Shown: one piece after another, positions 44,713 through 56,689 of the stretch
How positions within the stretch are numbered: position 1 is the first letter of the stretch
Layout: every line of letters begins with the position of its first letter
Assembly: GCA_024509875.1 (NCBI GenBank)
Contig: JAMPIV010013724.1
Location: forward strand, 66,001 to 130,000
DNA from: Oreohelix idahoensis
Taxonomy: Eukaryota > Mollusca > Gastropoda > Stylommatophora > Oreohelicidae
Direction: 5' to 3'
DNA: 64,000 bases
Notes under the pieces: model-generated
Seen by the model: only the letters and a program-made list of their open reading frames with translations
The model's database searches: none
Told to the model about the DNA's origin: nothing
Position numbers and translations under genes: made by a program

Positions 44713-44837
44713 CTGATCTCTGTATAGCAGTTTTTTGGCGCACCTGACTTAGATGTGAAAAAGGGTGTGTTGTTTATGAAAGACGTGTTATGCTTTGAAC
44801 AAAAAGTGTAAAGCACCTTGTTGTTGATATCCACAGT

Positions 44838-46949
44838 TTAGCGTGCTTTACCATAGCTGGGTGGAATAATTGACGAAATATATGTGGATGTGTTGGGAAA
44901 TTTTTGTTTTATGGTGTCAATCATTCTGGAGATGTCTGATAGGTTAAGAGTGTGTCCATTTGTGCTATCGTTTATCCCTACGTGTATTGTTGCTTTCTTT
45001 ATGTTGGTGTTTGTATTGAGACGGCTTATTTCATTGGTAACTCCTACTATTCCGGCTCCAGGTAATGGTATAACAGTGACTATTTTCCCCGGTGTTGTTG
45101 ACATTCCATCGCTATGAATGCCATTTAGCAATGAGTTCCCCATAATAATGTTAGTTGTGTTGTGAGGAATGTGACGATCAGGATGTGGCTGCGGTCGAGT
45201 ACGACGGCGTTGTTGGTGCCATTGCTCGTTGTCTTGCAGTAGGTGGTCAGCAGAATCTTGTGTCAAGTGACATTGGAGTTTATGTGCCCTGTCATCTCCT
45301 TCTGAGGTTGCTGTTTCGGAATCTGCTTGTGTAGATAGGATTGATGGATTTCCAAATCGATTGCTAATTTTTACTTCAATTGGGAATGTTTTATTTGGTC
45401 CTAATCTTCTTCCTACACTGCTGCTAATGTCCTTTTGGCTTTTAACATTACGATGCTGTCCTGGGCATGCTTTGTTTTGAGGAATGAGTGTTGGAGAAGG
45501 GGTGGGTAAGTTTAGTGGTGTAACTGGAGATTCATGATGAATTGCTTCTCGTGGGCTGTCAATCACCTCCCCATTTTCTTTTTTCTTATTACTTGAAATA
45601 GGTTGGTGGTTTAGGTGATGAACCAACCTTGTGTTTTCTCTGCGGAGAGTCATAACTTCATGTCTCAGTGTTTCAAGCTCTGTTTTCAGTGAGCTTTCTA
45701 TATCCTGCTTGAATTTTTCAATGACGTTTTTTAGAGAACTGTCAATTATAGTTTCCAGCTCCTGACAGAAGTGTTTCTCTGTTCGTTGGCTTAGTTGTTC
45801 CATAACACACTCATTTGCTAATAGATATTTTGTGGAGCATGAGTAGACATCTGCGCTATTGACAGGCACTTTTGTTTGGAAAGTAGCTGTATCTGGGAGG
45901 CATGATGGGCTGGTCTCGTTCATATTGGATGGGTTATCTGAAGAATTGGGGAATACATCACTCAAAGTGTGGTTTACATTGACTTGGAAAGTAGCTGTAT
46001 CTGGGAGGCAGGATGGGTTGGTCTCGTTCATATTGGGTGGTTTATCTGAAGAAGTGATGAATGCATTTTTCAAAGTGTGGTTTACGCTGACTTCAGTGGG
46101 TTGGTTGATGTGAACTTCTAGATAATTTATTGTGGGCTTTTGAGCTGTCGGTCCATTAGAGGTGGGTCCTGTTGGATCAAATATGGGTGGTGTTGGATCG
46201 AAAGTGGGTGTTGTTGGATCACACGTTGGTGGTGTTAGATCAGGGGTAAAGGTGGGTCCTGTTGGATCAAATATGGGTGGTGTTGGATCACAGGTTGGTG
46301 GTATTAGATCAGGGGTAAAGGTGGGTCCTGTTGAATCAAATATGGGTGGTGTTGGATCAAAAGTGGGTGGTGTTGGATCACAGGTTGGTGGTGGTAGATC
46401 AGGGGTAGGAGGACTCGCTTCAATGGTTAGCTGAGATTTTGCGTTGGTAGACTCGTCTCCTATCATTGTTGGAGAAGAAGTAGGATCAGTTACAATCATG
46501 GTTTTATCTAGAGCTGATCTTTGGAGGTGAGAAAATTCGACGTCCAACCATGTCTGTACGCACTCTGTCGTTCCTTGTGCTAAAATCTTATTTTTTGTGT
46601 GATACAGATGTATTGTGAGGAGGTCCGTGCTTATTTTATCCTCAACAATAGCGTTCAGTTGATCGCTCCGGGTTTCAATGGAACAGCTTTTGTAGTATTC
46701 TAGGCAAGTGTGTTTGAAAATTTCGTAATGTTGACTGTTACGGAATTCAACAGAGCAACATTGACCCTTGTTCGTTTGTTTGATGATCAGATGTGGAGGG
46801 TTGCTCCAGGCGTGAAGTTTTCTTTGTATGGCCTTTTCTTTGTTAAGGCAGTAGCTCTTAGTGACTGTAGAGGGACGTAATCTTCCATCTCTGGGTGGTT
46901 TTACTATCGCTGATACGACGACGCTGTTCTCCCCGCTCGCCATGATCAC
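44838..46949 (-). pseudogene. CR1/L2-like ORF1 with Pro-rich repeats and SGNH esterase-like domain
   Basis: 703 residues from MIMASGENSV. The N-terminal ~150 residues are unrecognised. Residues about 175-270 are repeats of TPPTCDPTPPIFDPTGPTF type. Two ~42-residue copies ending MNETxPSCLPDTATFQ follow, then a coiled coil with CQELETIIDSSLKNVIEKF. The C-terminus has IIMGNSLLNGI (block I, Asn for the usual Asp) and KATIHVGINDST (block III). Such ORF1 esterase domains are known in CR1-group LINEs. A stop at 44,838 cuts off block V. Confidence 0.78.
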
Positions 46950-47328
46950 ATTACATGCCTGAAAGCTGACAAGCCCTGTAATTTAACATTGTGTTCTGTT
47001 CCCTAGCCAGAAGGTCACCGTCAGAATTTAGAATGTGTAACAATTGTTGAAGTAGTTTTCGATTTATCGACAAATGGTGGCAGGACACAATACCGTCATT
47101 CCATACAGAAAAAACACAATATTAATACGTGAATTTAACACAATTACAATATAAACAATTTCATTGTATGTCAAACAAAACCGCCAACACAGGGATGAAT
47201 AAACCATCCATATTAAATGGGAACAACTTAGAATAAAATATCCAAAATGTAGAGCCAAATAAAAACACGTCCGCACATGTGTCCACCCGAAGATAGAGGT
47301 TGTGAGACAGAACGAAAATACCAATTGG
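46950..47328 (-). mobile_element. 5' region of the CR1/L2-like LINE
   Basis: DNA between ORF1 and the target duplication at 47,327. It has no clear frame. A short stretch at 47,091-47,125 (CAATACCGTCATTCC, then CAATATTAATACG) resembles the Rep-X/satellite junction, which may be chance. Confidence 0.55.
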
Positions 47329-47334
47329 TGCTAC

Positions 47335-48076
47335 TAAGACTAGAGAATAGTAAGAAGAAACAAGGGGGGAAAACTCAAAGCCGCTACGAGAAAAACACAA
47401 AGTATAAATTTACTTGTGATACCTTCTACCTAGTAATGTGCTACTTATCGCTGCTATTATCTGTCAATTAAGTCTCCTAATGCAGGCGACTATGCCACGT
47501 TAAATGGTGAGTCAAACACTAGAGAAAAATCTACTTTTACTAACAGTGGAGAAAAATTTATATTAAAATAATTTAAAGGAAAAAAAAATTTTCCTAAAAT
47601 TTTAATTCTCCGCCACAAAACTCCGCCCGCCGATGTCATTTTTGAGAAGAGACGTTGTTAACTAGACTTCAAAAAATCAGAACAAGGCGTCTTTAGCTTA
47701 CCTCAATTCTTGTAACTTCAAAAACCTTTGTGATTGTAAAACAATCACGCAATCCCAGCAAATCTTATTTTTTTTAAATTTCCAATTTTCTCTGCTAGAG
47801 ACTTATTAAAGTAACACATATTTTTGTTTATCCGTAACTTTCTACTGCTGTGGAAAGAAAACAACCTGTAAATATGTTGTGTGGACGACCCAAATACTAA
47901 AGGCGTTGTCTAGGGGGTGTAATTATTTTTATTATTTCCCTAACTCACAAAGACAGATCACTCACACTCTATCTAGTTAGACCCAGACTTAAGATCAGAC
48001 TCAAAAATGAGAGAGACCCATTTATTGTGGGTGCATCAAATGTAGCTCAAAAAATCCCGACGAGCCAGCCATTTAT
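47335..48076 (-). mobile_element. Gypsy-2 leader, unit 1
   Basis: Matches 48,990-49,711 in order, including GCAGGCGACTATGCCACGTT, GTGTGGACGACC and GTCTAGGGGGTGTAATTATT. It continues the gag-leader sequence broken off at 39,147. A PBS-like TGGCTGGCTCGTCGGGA lies on the minus strand at 48,071-48,054, five or six bases from the LTR. Confidence 0.75.
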
Positions 48077-48490
48077 TGTCGTAAATTTATTTTGAGAAAA
48101 AGTCTTAGAAATAGTGGTCCCGTTTAGAGTGGAAAATGATGGTGAAGGCTCTATGATAGAAAGGGTTAGAAAGTAAATAGTTGTTTCACAGAGTGCTGGG
48201 GAGAGTAAGGACAGACTCTTTTACGACAATCTTTTTTCTCTCAATCTACTCCTTAAACTCTCCTGGCTAAACAATTATTTGCCAGTTTCCAAACACTCAC
48301 GCGCTCACACCAATTTGGTGTTTCAAATACACGGACGCTACGTGAATACGAACTATGGTACACAAATATGGGTAATTTGGGCTTGGGTCTTCCAACACAG
48401 TACTAAAAGTTTTATGATGTTTATTTATCATTAAAATCAGTCACAGCATTTATCATTTGTTATAAGGCAAAAATCATAGGTACAGAAAAT
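48077..48490 (-). mobile_element. Gypsy-2 LTR segment 2 (shared, middle)
   Basis: Lies between the leader of unit 1 and the truncated gag of unit 2. It has the same right-hand junction to gag as LTR 1 (CAGAAAATATGTAAGAGG). Confidence 0.75.
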
Positions 48491-48971
48491 ATGTAAGAGG
48501 TAATTCAGATAATTTAATGCACTTTGTCAAATAGCCCGTGAGACGTGAAGAGAACTGGGGAAATGTTTCCGTGCTCTCTTTTCGGCTGTTTCTGAACATT
48601 TGCAGAAATTTCTCTCCGTTATTTGAAGTAGAAGCGCCCGGACTCTCTAAAGCCTTAAGCGCCAGTTCGTGCTGTCTCCCCTCTCTCTCTCTCACTCTCT
48701 CTCTCTCTCTCCCCCTGCGAGCTTCCATCCCTGCCTCAATTTTCTTCTGCTTCAATTGACGATCTTCCGCTTCCTTCCTCTCTGCTCTATCCCGTGCTTC
48801 CTTCCTGTCTGCTCTCTCTTTCTCTTCTTTCTTCTCAGCATTCTCTCTTTCTTGTTCCGCGTCATATCTTTCAAGTTCCCTGTTGACAAACAGGTTCGTG
48901 GCATCTCCCTCTAATCCTGTCTCCCTCGCATCCAGTCTCAACATGAATCTCAAGTGAACCCTTTCTGTCAT
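48491..48971 (-). pseudogene. Gypsy-2 gag, unit 2, with internal deletion
   Basis: Starts MTERVHLRFMLRLDARETGL at 48,971; the frame extends upstream to 49,034 but those codons are leader. Compared with unit 1 it lacks 99 codons in frame, joining ASTSNNGE directly to KFLQMFRNSRKES. That removes most of the capsid-like region. The same C-terminal junction to the LTR is present. Confidence 0.82.
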
Positions 48972-49711
48972 GTTAAAGAACTGGATGCTACTAAAGACGA
49001 AGAGAATAAGACGAATACAAAAGAAGGGGAACAAAAAATTTAACTCAAACCGCTACGATAAAAAACACAAAGTATAAATTTACTTGTGATACGTCCTACC
49101 TTGTAATGTGTTACTTTATCGTTGCTATTATCTGTCAATTAAGACTCTTAATGCAGGCGACTATGCCACGTTAAATGGTAAGTCAAACACTAGAAAAAAT
49201 CTACTTTTACTAACAGTAGAGAAAAATTTATATTAAAATAACTTAAAGGAAAAAATTTTTTTCTAAAATTTTGATTCTCTGCCAACAAAACTCCGCCCGC
49301 CGAAGTCAGTTTTGAGAAGAGAGGTTGTTAATTGACTTTTAAAAATCAGAAAAGGCGTCTTTAGCTTAGCTCAACTCTTTTTAACTTCAAAAAACCTTTG
49401 TGACTGTAAAACAATCACGCGATCCCAGCAATCTTATAAATTTCCAAAAAATTTCAAATTTTTGTTTATCCGTAATTTTCTACTCCTGTGGAAAGAAAAC
49501 AACCTGTAAATATGTTGTGTGGACGACCGAAATACTAAAGGCGTTGTCTAGGGGGTGTAATTATTTTATTTATTATTTTCCTAACTCACAAAGACAGATC
49601 ACTCACATTCTATCTAGTTAGACCCAGACTTAAGATCAGACTCAAAAACCCGGAGAACGACCCATTTATTGTGGGTGCATCAAATGTAGTCCCGACGAGC
49701 CAGCCATTTAT
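48972..49711 (-). mobile_element. Gypsy-2 leader, unit 2
   Basis: Second copy of the leader, uninterrupted, showing the empty site of the CR1-like LINE. The PBS-like TGGCTGGCTCGTCGGGA is on the minus strand at 49,706-49,690. It resembles the 3' end of a tRNA of Asp type, but that is only a guess. Confidence 0.75.
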
Positions 49712-50126
49712 TGTCGTAAATTTATTTTGAGAAAACGTCTTAGAAATAGTGGTCCCGTTTAGAGTGGAAAATGATGGTGAAGGCTCTATGATAGAATGGG
49801 TTAGAAAGTAAATAGTTGTTTCACAGAGTGCTGTGGAGAGTAAGGACAGACTCTTTTACGACAATCTTTTTTTCTCTCAATCTACTCCTTAAACACTCCT
49901 GGCTAAACAATTATTTGCCAGTTTCCAAACACACATGCGCTCACACCAATTTGGTGTTTCAAACACACGGACGCTACGTGAATACGAATTATGGGTGCAC
50001 AAATATGGGTAATTTGGGCTTGGGTCTTCCAACACAGTACTAAAAGTTTTATGATGTTTATTTATCATTAAAATCAGTCACAACATTTATCATTTGTTAC
50101 AGGCAAAAATCATAGGTACAGAAAAT
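49712..50126 (-). mobile_element. Gypsy-2 LTR segment 3
   Basis: Homology with the other two ends at GTACAGAAAAT (50,126). Beyond that the sequence is unique in the window and could be the rest of a longer U3 or flanking DNA. No target duplication pairs with the left edge at 37,952. Confidence 0.7.
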
Positions 50127-51890
50127 GCAAATAACAAGGTGGGGGGGGGGGGGAAGGGGGGTATGAAGAATTGTATCCAATATGCCCTTCCCGCTTGTAA
50201 TAGACAAAGATAAACCCAGTCCAAAGATAGGTAGTTATCAGAAAAAAAGATAATGTAACCCAACAGTAAATTTAATTACTCTGAAAAGAGCAGATCCAGG
50301 TGGTGAAAATTGGGTGGTCTCATCGATTTCACCGCTGATTGTAAATCTTCTTAATGCGTGATGATAACAACTGACCGGTGAGGTATGGTTTTGTTCGAGG
50401 GTTTTAAAATCCAGTGAAGAAAATATGCACAGACAGTGTTCGGAAGATTTCTATTTTCTTTCGCAGTAGAACAGGATTAATAATCTAAATATAGCTCTGG
50501 CAGTGTTCTTCTCCAGTTAAACTCTACAGCTTAAATTGTATTGATGATGTGTTAAATTGTTCTTGGGTTTACTTTCTTTCTGGAAAATTCAGATAGCTGG
50601 ACCCCAACAGGATCGCCACAAGATTAAAATTTGAACTGTTCATCAAAATGTCTGGAGGGTTTTAAGAACCGAGTCTGGAGGACTCTATAAAATGTTTTTG
50701 CTGGAACGCAAAGGTTATGATCACCCGTTTAGCACAAAATAGAATTCACTGCAATATATCCACAATTCCAGGGGAAATCTAACAAGATTTTACTATAGCT
50801 AGTGCTTCTGTAAATCTCTGGCAAACGAGTGATAAAATGGCATTCTACAAGGTCTCTATATATATGAAATGGAATGACAGATCGGGGGGACAGGTTAGAA
50901 TTTCACTCTTTTTTAAGAACTCAGGGAAAATTCGAGATTCTGTGCCACCCGTCACCGTTCGGTTATTCAATTCTGTGGTCGCTTCGTCTTTCCTGTTCGT
51001 TCCGTCTTTCGAGCGGTTCCAGCGCTCTCCTCTGATTCACACTGCCGTGTTACCTAGCGGCAGGAAACTCCATCATCCGCTCTGATATCGTCATTGTCTC
51101 AGATCGTGTGCCGCTTCCTTCGTTTGATTTAGGCAACGCCTTTAAGGCAGGTACGAGAGAAAAGTGTAGCGAAAAGTTTGCTTATGATCGCTCTAGAGGT
51201 TTCAGTAGGCGTGGCTTTACCTCCCCTTTAGACAAAGCAATGTCCAGAATGCACAGAAGATAAACTGTCTACATATTAATTAGCAAACGTGGTGGTGAGT
51301 CCACTCTGCTCTGACGCATACTAATGAGACCAGGTGGAATTCCACGTTTCTGTTGTTCATTGCTAATGAGCCGAGGTGGAAGAATTCCCGTTGACGATAA
51401 AATTACAACAATATTCGGGGGTAATGATGCTGCGAGGATTCGACCATATCATCTAATAATTCAGGGTCAGCTGCAATTCGTCTGTCACACTTCTCACACC
51501 TACGGCTTTTTCAGGGGGAATCAGCGAGCTGGCTTTCTAGATAAAAGATTCTCTACCAGCGAAGGTGGACGATATCAAAGACATGCGCCGCAAACGAGCC
51601 TCTAGATTACCTCCCCTTGGCCGTATATCAAATACTAAAGTCCCCCTGAAATGTAAACATCAAAGGTACGGAAATAACGTTGTCGCCCTTGATTTCTTCA
51701 ACAAATAAGCCTTTGTTCTACTGCGTCGGTCTAATTGACGATAACTGTCGAATCAGCTCGCGTGGGAACAGGTAGACGAATCATGGTTCGCTGACTATTA
51801 TCTAGCATGTTGTGAAAATTAGGTAAACAAACGTTAGCGCAATTAAGACGGGAAAGAATAGACGTGGCATCTGTCACAGTGGCGGTGGTG
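50127..51890. other. Unrecognised DNA, with a G-tract at 50,142-50,160
   Basis: A G14 run, AA and G6 lie near 50,141-50,161. No long frame and no recognisable element. It may contain the remainder of a gypsy-2 LTR, but there is no second copy to test this. Confidence 0.4.
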
Positions 51891-51897
51891 GTGGGCC

Positions 51898-52010
51898 GTG
51901 AACTGGTCCAACGGCACCAAATAGGTTATTATGTGACCGTGTGCCCTGTGTTGTTGAAGACTGGTCCAAAAGGCACCAAATAGGATATCATGTGACCGAG
52001 CTAGTGATGG
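51898..52010. repeat. Short direct repeat (GGCACCAAATAGG)
   Basis: AACTGGTCCAACGGCACCAA with TTATTATGTGACCG is repeated about 65 bases on as GACTGGTCCAAAAGGCACCA with ATATCATGTGACCG. Family unknown. Confidence 0.75.
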
Positions 52011-54037
52011 TCCCTGTCCAGTCCTAACTATAACTAGGTGACTGAGGCAGGCCTAGTTATCTATCATTCACTTTTTTATCTTTCCTCCAAGTGAGACTAT
52101 TTCTCTTACTGGCCCCTTTGTTCCGCCAGAGATGATGATTCCTGGATGAGAATAGGTTCGTCTTTGTTTCTACCCAGACCACGTTCTTCCCTCCTTGGTG
52201 GTGAGCAGCGACTGATGCGTATAGGGTGTTTTAAGGCTATATATGTTATATAGGTTTAACTCTTTCTCACATACCCACTCCACATCCTTTTATTGATTAA
52301 ACCAACTTGAGTGCTGTATTTCCAAATATAATAACTTTTATTTACATAACATGTTCCACAATCCTTTTTCATAAAGGTACATTCCAATCTCCATTTTATA
52401 TCCAGGCATCCAGACCCAGGCTCTATGTATTTTCCCAAAGATTTTATTATTATATTCCTTACTGTAGACTCTTGACTAAAGTGCTATAACCTGTCAGGCC
52501 TGGCTCAATTGCATGCATCAATATCAATTCATAAATTACATATAAAGTTATAATGTCAGGTGCAGCTGTGGAGGCATCTTCATACTTACTCTTTAGTGAG
52601 AGCGCATGAGTTGTTTCTCAGTAATCTAATTCACCATTTACTCTTCTGTCCTCTCATCTGTTTCAACCTGATCAGTCTTATACCCTGTTAAGAAGCATCT
52701 CAAACAAAACCAACTTATTTTGTAAATCCAACGTCGACAAGTGTTGTAGTATCTGGCTTCGATACTTACGTTGGCGAGAGAGCGCATAACCATACGACAG
52801 TGTTGCAAAACTCTATGCAATTTTCTTGTTTAATAACAATGTCTCATCTTCTTTGTATGACAGCCCAACCTGGCTATCTGATAATAAAAGTTATTCACTT
52901 TTTTTAAGCTTTAATATTGCCTTAGCTTCAATATTCTCTTCTGTAGCTCGCTCCCTTAAATGTGAGCTTCCTTAGCCTGTGACAATATGTTGAGCGTTTT
53001 TCAAAAAAAACATGTCTCTCTTCACTTAAGTCAAGCATAATTAGAGTTAAAGACCTCTTACCAGAATATTCAGAAGTCCGTCACCTATCACTGTCTTACT
53101 ATCACCCCTATGAGCTAATCCTAGGTATAGCAGCACAAATTATTAATCAATTCTAAGTGTTCTCCTGAATTTCCTATTACTACCTTTCTATATCTAGCTA
53201 ATTCTGTAGCCCTTCTGCAAACCGCAGGTTTCACATTTCTTGAGAGCTCAGCAAAACTTGACTTGCTCTGTCAACTTCTCTGGTGGGACTGATCTCTTTT
53301 CGTCCTTCAATTTCCTATCTGATGGTCCAAAGTTGTTTTAGTTAATACGATTGGTCCATTGTTCAGTTCACTCACCTATCGCCACGCTTAATTCTATGCT
53401 GTCACCCCGTGAACTGTGCTACATAACTGTTTACATTTCGCCCACTTTTCACGTGCGGTTCCCTATCCTAACTCACTAAACTTGTAAAGGGCGTTAATAT
53501 TCATAGTTATTCCCCTTAGCACTTTTTACCTTAGTTTCATTAATCCTTCTATCTCTTTACTAAAACTAGTCTGATATGCAAATTTGGTAAACTCTAATGA
53601 TATATACTTAGATTACTTTAAGGTCTAAAAAGGTTCCCTCCCTTACAAAAAACACTACATTTACTTTCTTTTATCTCCCATGTTAAGAACAAATCAGAAT
53701 TATAAAATTATTGTAGTTTGTCACACTCTTAAGATTATATATGTCTATTCTAGCATCTCAATAACATCGTACTGGAAAAACAAGTAAACATTGTACTTAA
53801 TACTTCTCAAACATTATAATTATACATTCTATTTATATACATATATATATATGGGCGACATGGTACTGCCTCTGGAAACAGAGGTTTGTCAGTCCTTAAT
53901 ATGTCTTATATATCTGCCGTCAATGTCAGTATTCATTGCACCGGTCAGATAGGCAGAGTAGTAGAAATATAACATATATAGCGTCACCAAGCATGCATTA
54001 ACTAAACATCCCCAAAGTGACAGCAAGAAATATGTGT
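52011..54037. other. Unrecognised AT-rich DNA
   Basis: Only frames of about 60 codons. A TA-rich run lies at 53,840-53,852. I see no element borders. Confidence 0.4.
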
Positions 54038-54235
54038 TACTACGTCAGGATGTGATGTGCTCGACTGATTCTAGCCTTTGATGCACCAGTCGAATTAGCA
54101 GTCATGTATGCAACTAATCACGCGAAATCTTACCATCTGTCTTGGGGCGATAGTAAAAGATCTAAGTCACTATTGTCAGAGCAGGATGTGCTCGGCTGAT
54201 GCTAGCCTTTGATGCATCTGTCGAAACCGTAAGCT
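54038..54235. repeat. Direct repeat of a ~58-bp block
   Basis: GTCAGGATGTGATGTGCTCG with ATTCTAGCCTTTGATGCACC at 54,042-54,095 recurs as GCAGGATGTGCTCGGCTGAT with GCTAGCCTTTGATGCATC at 54,180-54,230. Confidence 0.75.
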
Positions 54236-55514
54236 CAGTCTGTTACTATATACATGTACCCCTGTATGTCGGATTTAACCAAAATTCAAGACCAAAATGC
54301 CTCAACTCAATGCGGACATGACCATGTAAGGGTCATCTGTGTTGTATCTTACCCAACCAATAATTATTATCAATTGTGGAAACATCTCATCTCGAAGTCA
54401 CCTGTATAAACACTGTCATGTGGAATAAGGCCCTTTATCTACCATCTACTGTGCGCAGCTCTGAGGGAGTAGGTTATTTTCTTTTTTTTTTTTTTTTTTC
54501 TTCTTCCACTGCTGCAACACCCTGGCTTGGACTGTGACATTTTTTTTTTTTTTTTTTTGTTGCCCTCTATGCCTGGTGGTGGAGAAAGTATACCTCTGAA
54601 AAACATGGACATTGCAAATTAACATGAAAACTTTTAACCTAAGTCTTGGTAAGTCTCATCTTGTGAAGAAGCTTATTATTGTCTCTTTTAGAAATCTGTA
54701 TCTTTCTTGAAATATTATTCAATTGTTTTATGAAATAATTCATTGTTTAATCTAGCTTCTCAGTTACGTTGGTCTCTTGTATAAACTATTTCACTATCAC
54801 TCTGAATATCGCGAGAGTACAGTAGCTATCACTCATGTGCATGTGATCAAAGTCTTATCACTACATATAATGTTTCCTGTTTATGTGATTACTGTAGTTG
54901 ATTACTATCTATACTGTTGCTCACCATTAAGTTTCTTCTACCTTATTTTCACCAAGTTAGTGTATAATGTAAATGTGTAAGTGTACTGAGATGTCAACAA
55001 CTACTTGAGTTTACCACTGAGACCTAATGAACTAACTAACCGTTGGATACCGTTGATTGGGGTACCTTGATTAAGCACTATAGCTGGGGAAGTGCTGTGA
55101 ATGAGTACTATATGCTGGGGAAGTACTTTACGGCGATTACACTGATTGTATGAATTTGGAGATCTGTTTTGCAAGCTCCATCAGTGTAAATTTCTCTACT
55201 GTAGAGACGACTGTCGTACTGATGAAATTGGTATCAGTTGTGATGTTATTTATAGTCGCTCTGCAGGAGGATGAGGACGAATGAATTACTATATTGTTGT
55301 TGTCAGTATGACAATAGCTTGTTTACTTGATGTTGTTTACATTCTGAGTTTGGTGTTGGTAAAGTCGTCCATTCTTTGAATGACATTTTCTTTGCTCTAT
55401 GTTGATAAGTTCTGATTGCAAAAATAGTACCATCTTGTCATCAAAATTGTTGCTAAAGTTTATAAGCTATGCTGTAGGTCTTCGATGATGATGATAAGTT
55501 TTGTTGTTTCTCTG
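54236..55514. other. Unrecognised DNA with two T-runs
   Basis: T-rich runs at about 54,480-54,500 and 54,540-54,559. GCTGGGGAAGT occurs twice near 55,084 and 55,112. If gypsy-3 has a 3' LTR on this side it may start here, but I cannot place it. Confidence 0.4.
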
Positions 55515-56390
55515 TGGTTGTAAGGATATCTCACCTTCATCATCCCAACTGTAGTATATAAGCTGGGGTTAGCTTGGCTAGGGGTTGTGGTTGTCGACTC
55601 ATTCTTCCTTCTGTACGGCTGCGGTTCTGCTGCATAGTTCCATCTTGTTGCTTGTATGTCACTTGTCATCACCTGTTCGCTTCACATGATCACTGGGGAT
55701 GCGACAGGTGTCACAGGGAATATGTTATGGCTGACGTAGGGATAGGGAATGATGGTTGTGACCATGTGATAACATTGCAAACACTGATGCGTTGTCTCTG
55801 TGTAGTGTGGCCAGACTTCTTATGTGATTCTTGCTTCTTTGTTTCTTCTGTAAGGTTTCGACTCCGCTGTAGTATGTCATTTCCCGTTGACTGCAAAAGT
55901 CTCCCATCTTCAATGTCCCGACTTGATCGTCTAGGCTGATGTTAACTTGTGGCTGGTAGTCATGGTTGGCTTCTGTTTCCTTCTGTAAGGCTCCGTTTCT
56001 GCAACTTGTTTCTTCTCATCGGTTGTAGATGTCTGTTCTTCATCTTGATACATCTGAGCTTGCTTGGCATTTCCTCTGTCATCACATGTTCGCTTCACAT
56101 GATCACTGGGGTTGCAACAGGTGTTGCAGGGAGTATGTTGGGATTAACGAAGGAATAGGGAATGATGGTTGTGACCATGTGACTAACGTTGCGAACATTG
56201 ATGCGTTGTCTTTGTATTGCAGGTAGACTCATGTGCTTCTTGCTTCTTTGTTTCATCTGTAAGGCTTGGACTCCGTTGTACTGTTTCTTCTTGTTGATTG
56301 TAAAGGTCTATTATCTTCCATGTCCCGTCTTGATCATATAAGCTAGGATTAACTTGTAGCTGATAGTTGTAGTTGATACTTTATTTCGTT
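55515..56390. repeat. Tandem repeat, period about 412 bp, a little over two copies
   Basis: TTCGCTTCACATGATCACTG occurs at 55,676 and 56,089, and GGGAATGATGGTTGTGACCA at 55,746 and 56,158. CTGTAAGG(T/C)TTxGACTCC blocks lie at 55,848 and 56,260, with a weaker third near 55,518. It lies between unrecognised DNA and the RTE-B insertion, perhaps in the 3' part of gypsy-3. Confidence 0.8.
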
Positions 56391-56689
56391 CCATAATTGC
56401 TGTCTTCTTGTGGTGCTTCATCAAAAATCTAAATCTCTAGTACTTTTCCGTCGTCGACTTACTATTTACGTCGTCACCACAACTTTTCCACAAAAATTTT
56501 CTTGCCGTACTACCGCGGCCTCAAATGTACGTCTTACATCTCCTTTACTCGACTCCCCTACTGCAGTACCCTATTAGTCAGGTGTACTCAGTCCTCTCTT
56601 GTGTGCGGTATAGACCAATTATACTTAGGCTTCTCAAGACTAAGTTGCCGCCGTCATATTGTTTACCTCTTAATATGCTATACATCGGA

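Larger units (their letters stand above)
39148..47328 (-). mobile_element. CR1/L2-like LINE, nearly complete, inserted in the gypsy-2 leader
   Basis: The empty site is seen in the second gypsy-2 unit (GGATGCTACTAAAGACG at about 48,990). GGATGCTAC precedes the tail at 39,139-39,147 and GGTGCTAC follows the 5' end at 47,327-47,334, a slightly decayed target duplication. The minus strand holds a 5' region, ORF1 with an esterase-like domain, ORF2 with endonuclease and RT, a 3' region and a (GTTC)n tail. An RTE-A fragment interrupts the RT at about 40,493-41,530. Stops and frameshifts make it inactive. Confidence 0.85.
37952..50126 (-). mobile_element. Gypsy-2: tandem array LTR-gag-leader-LTR-gag-leader-LTR
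   Basis: Three LTR segments start TGTCGTAAATTTATTTTGAG at 37,952, 48,077 and 49,712. The first internal region (gag 38,365-39,127, then leader 47,335-48,076) is split by a CR1/L2-like LINE. The second (gag 48,491-48,971, then leader to 49,711) is continuous. In both, a piece of LTR of about 413 bases is fused to the middle of gag at the same junction. All of pol and the rest of gag are missing. Shared middle LTRs point to LTR-LTR recombination. Confidence 0.78.

Noticed and set aside
47085..47125. A fourth Rep-X/satellite junction (CAATACCGTCATTCC, CAATATTAATACG)
   Set aside because: Only two short words match, inside the 5' region of a LINE; chance cannot be excluded.
50837..51605. Host exons suggested by 80-90 codon frames
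   Set aside because: No recognisable domain or convincing splice pattern; lengths fit chance frames in this composition.
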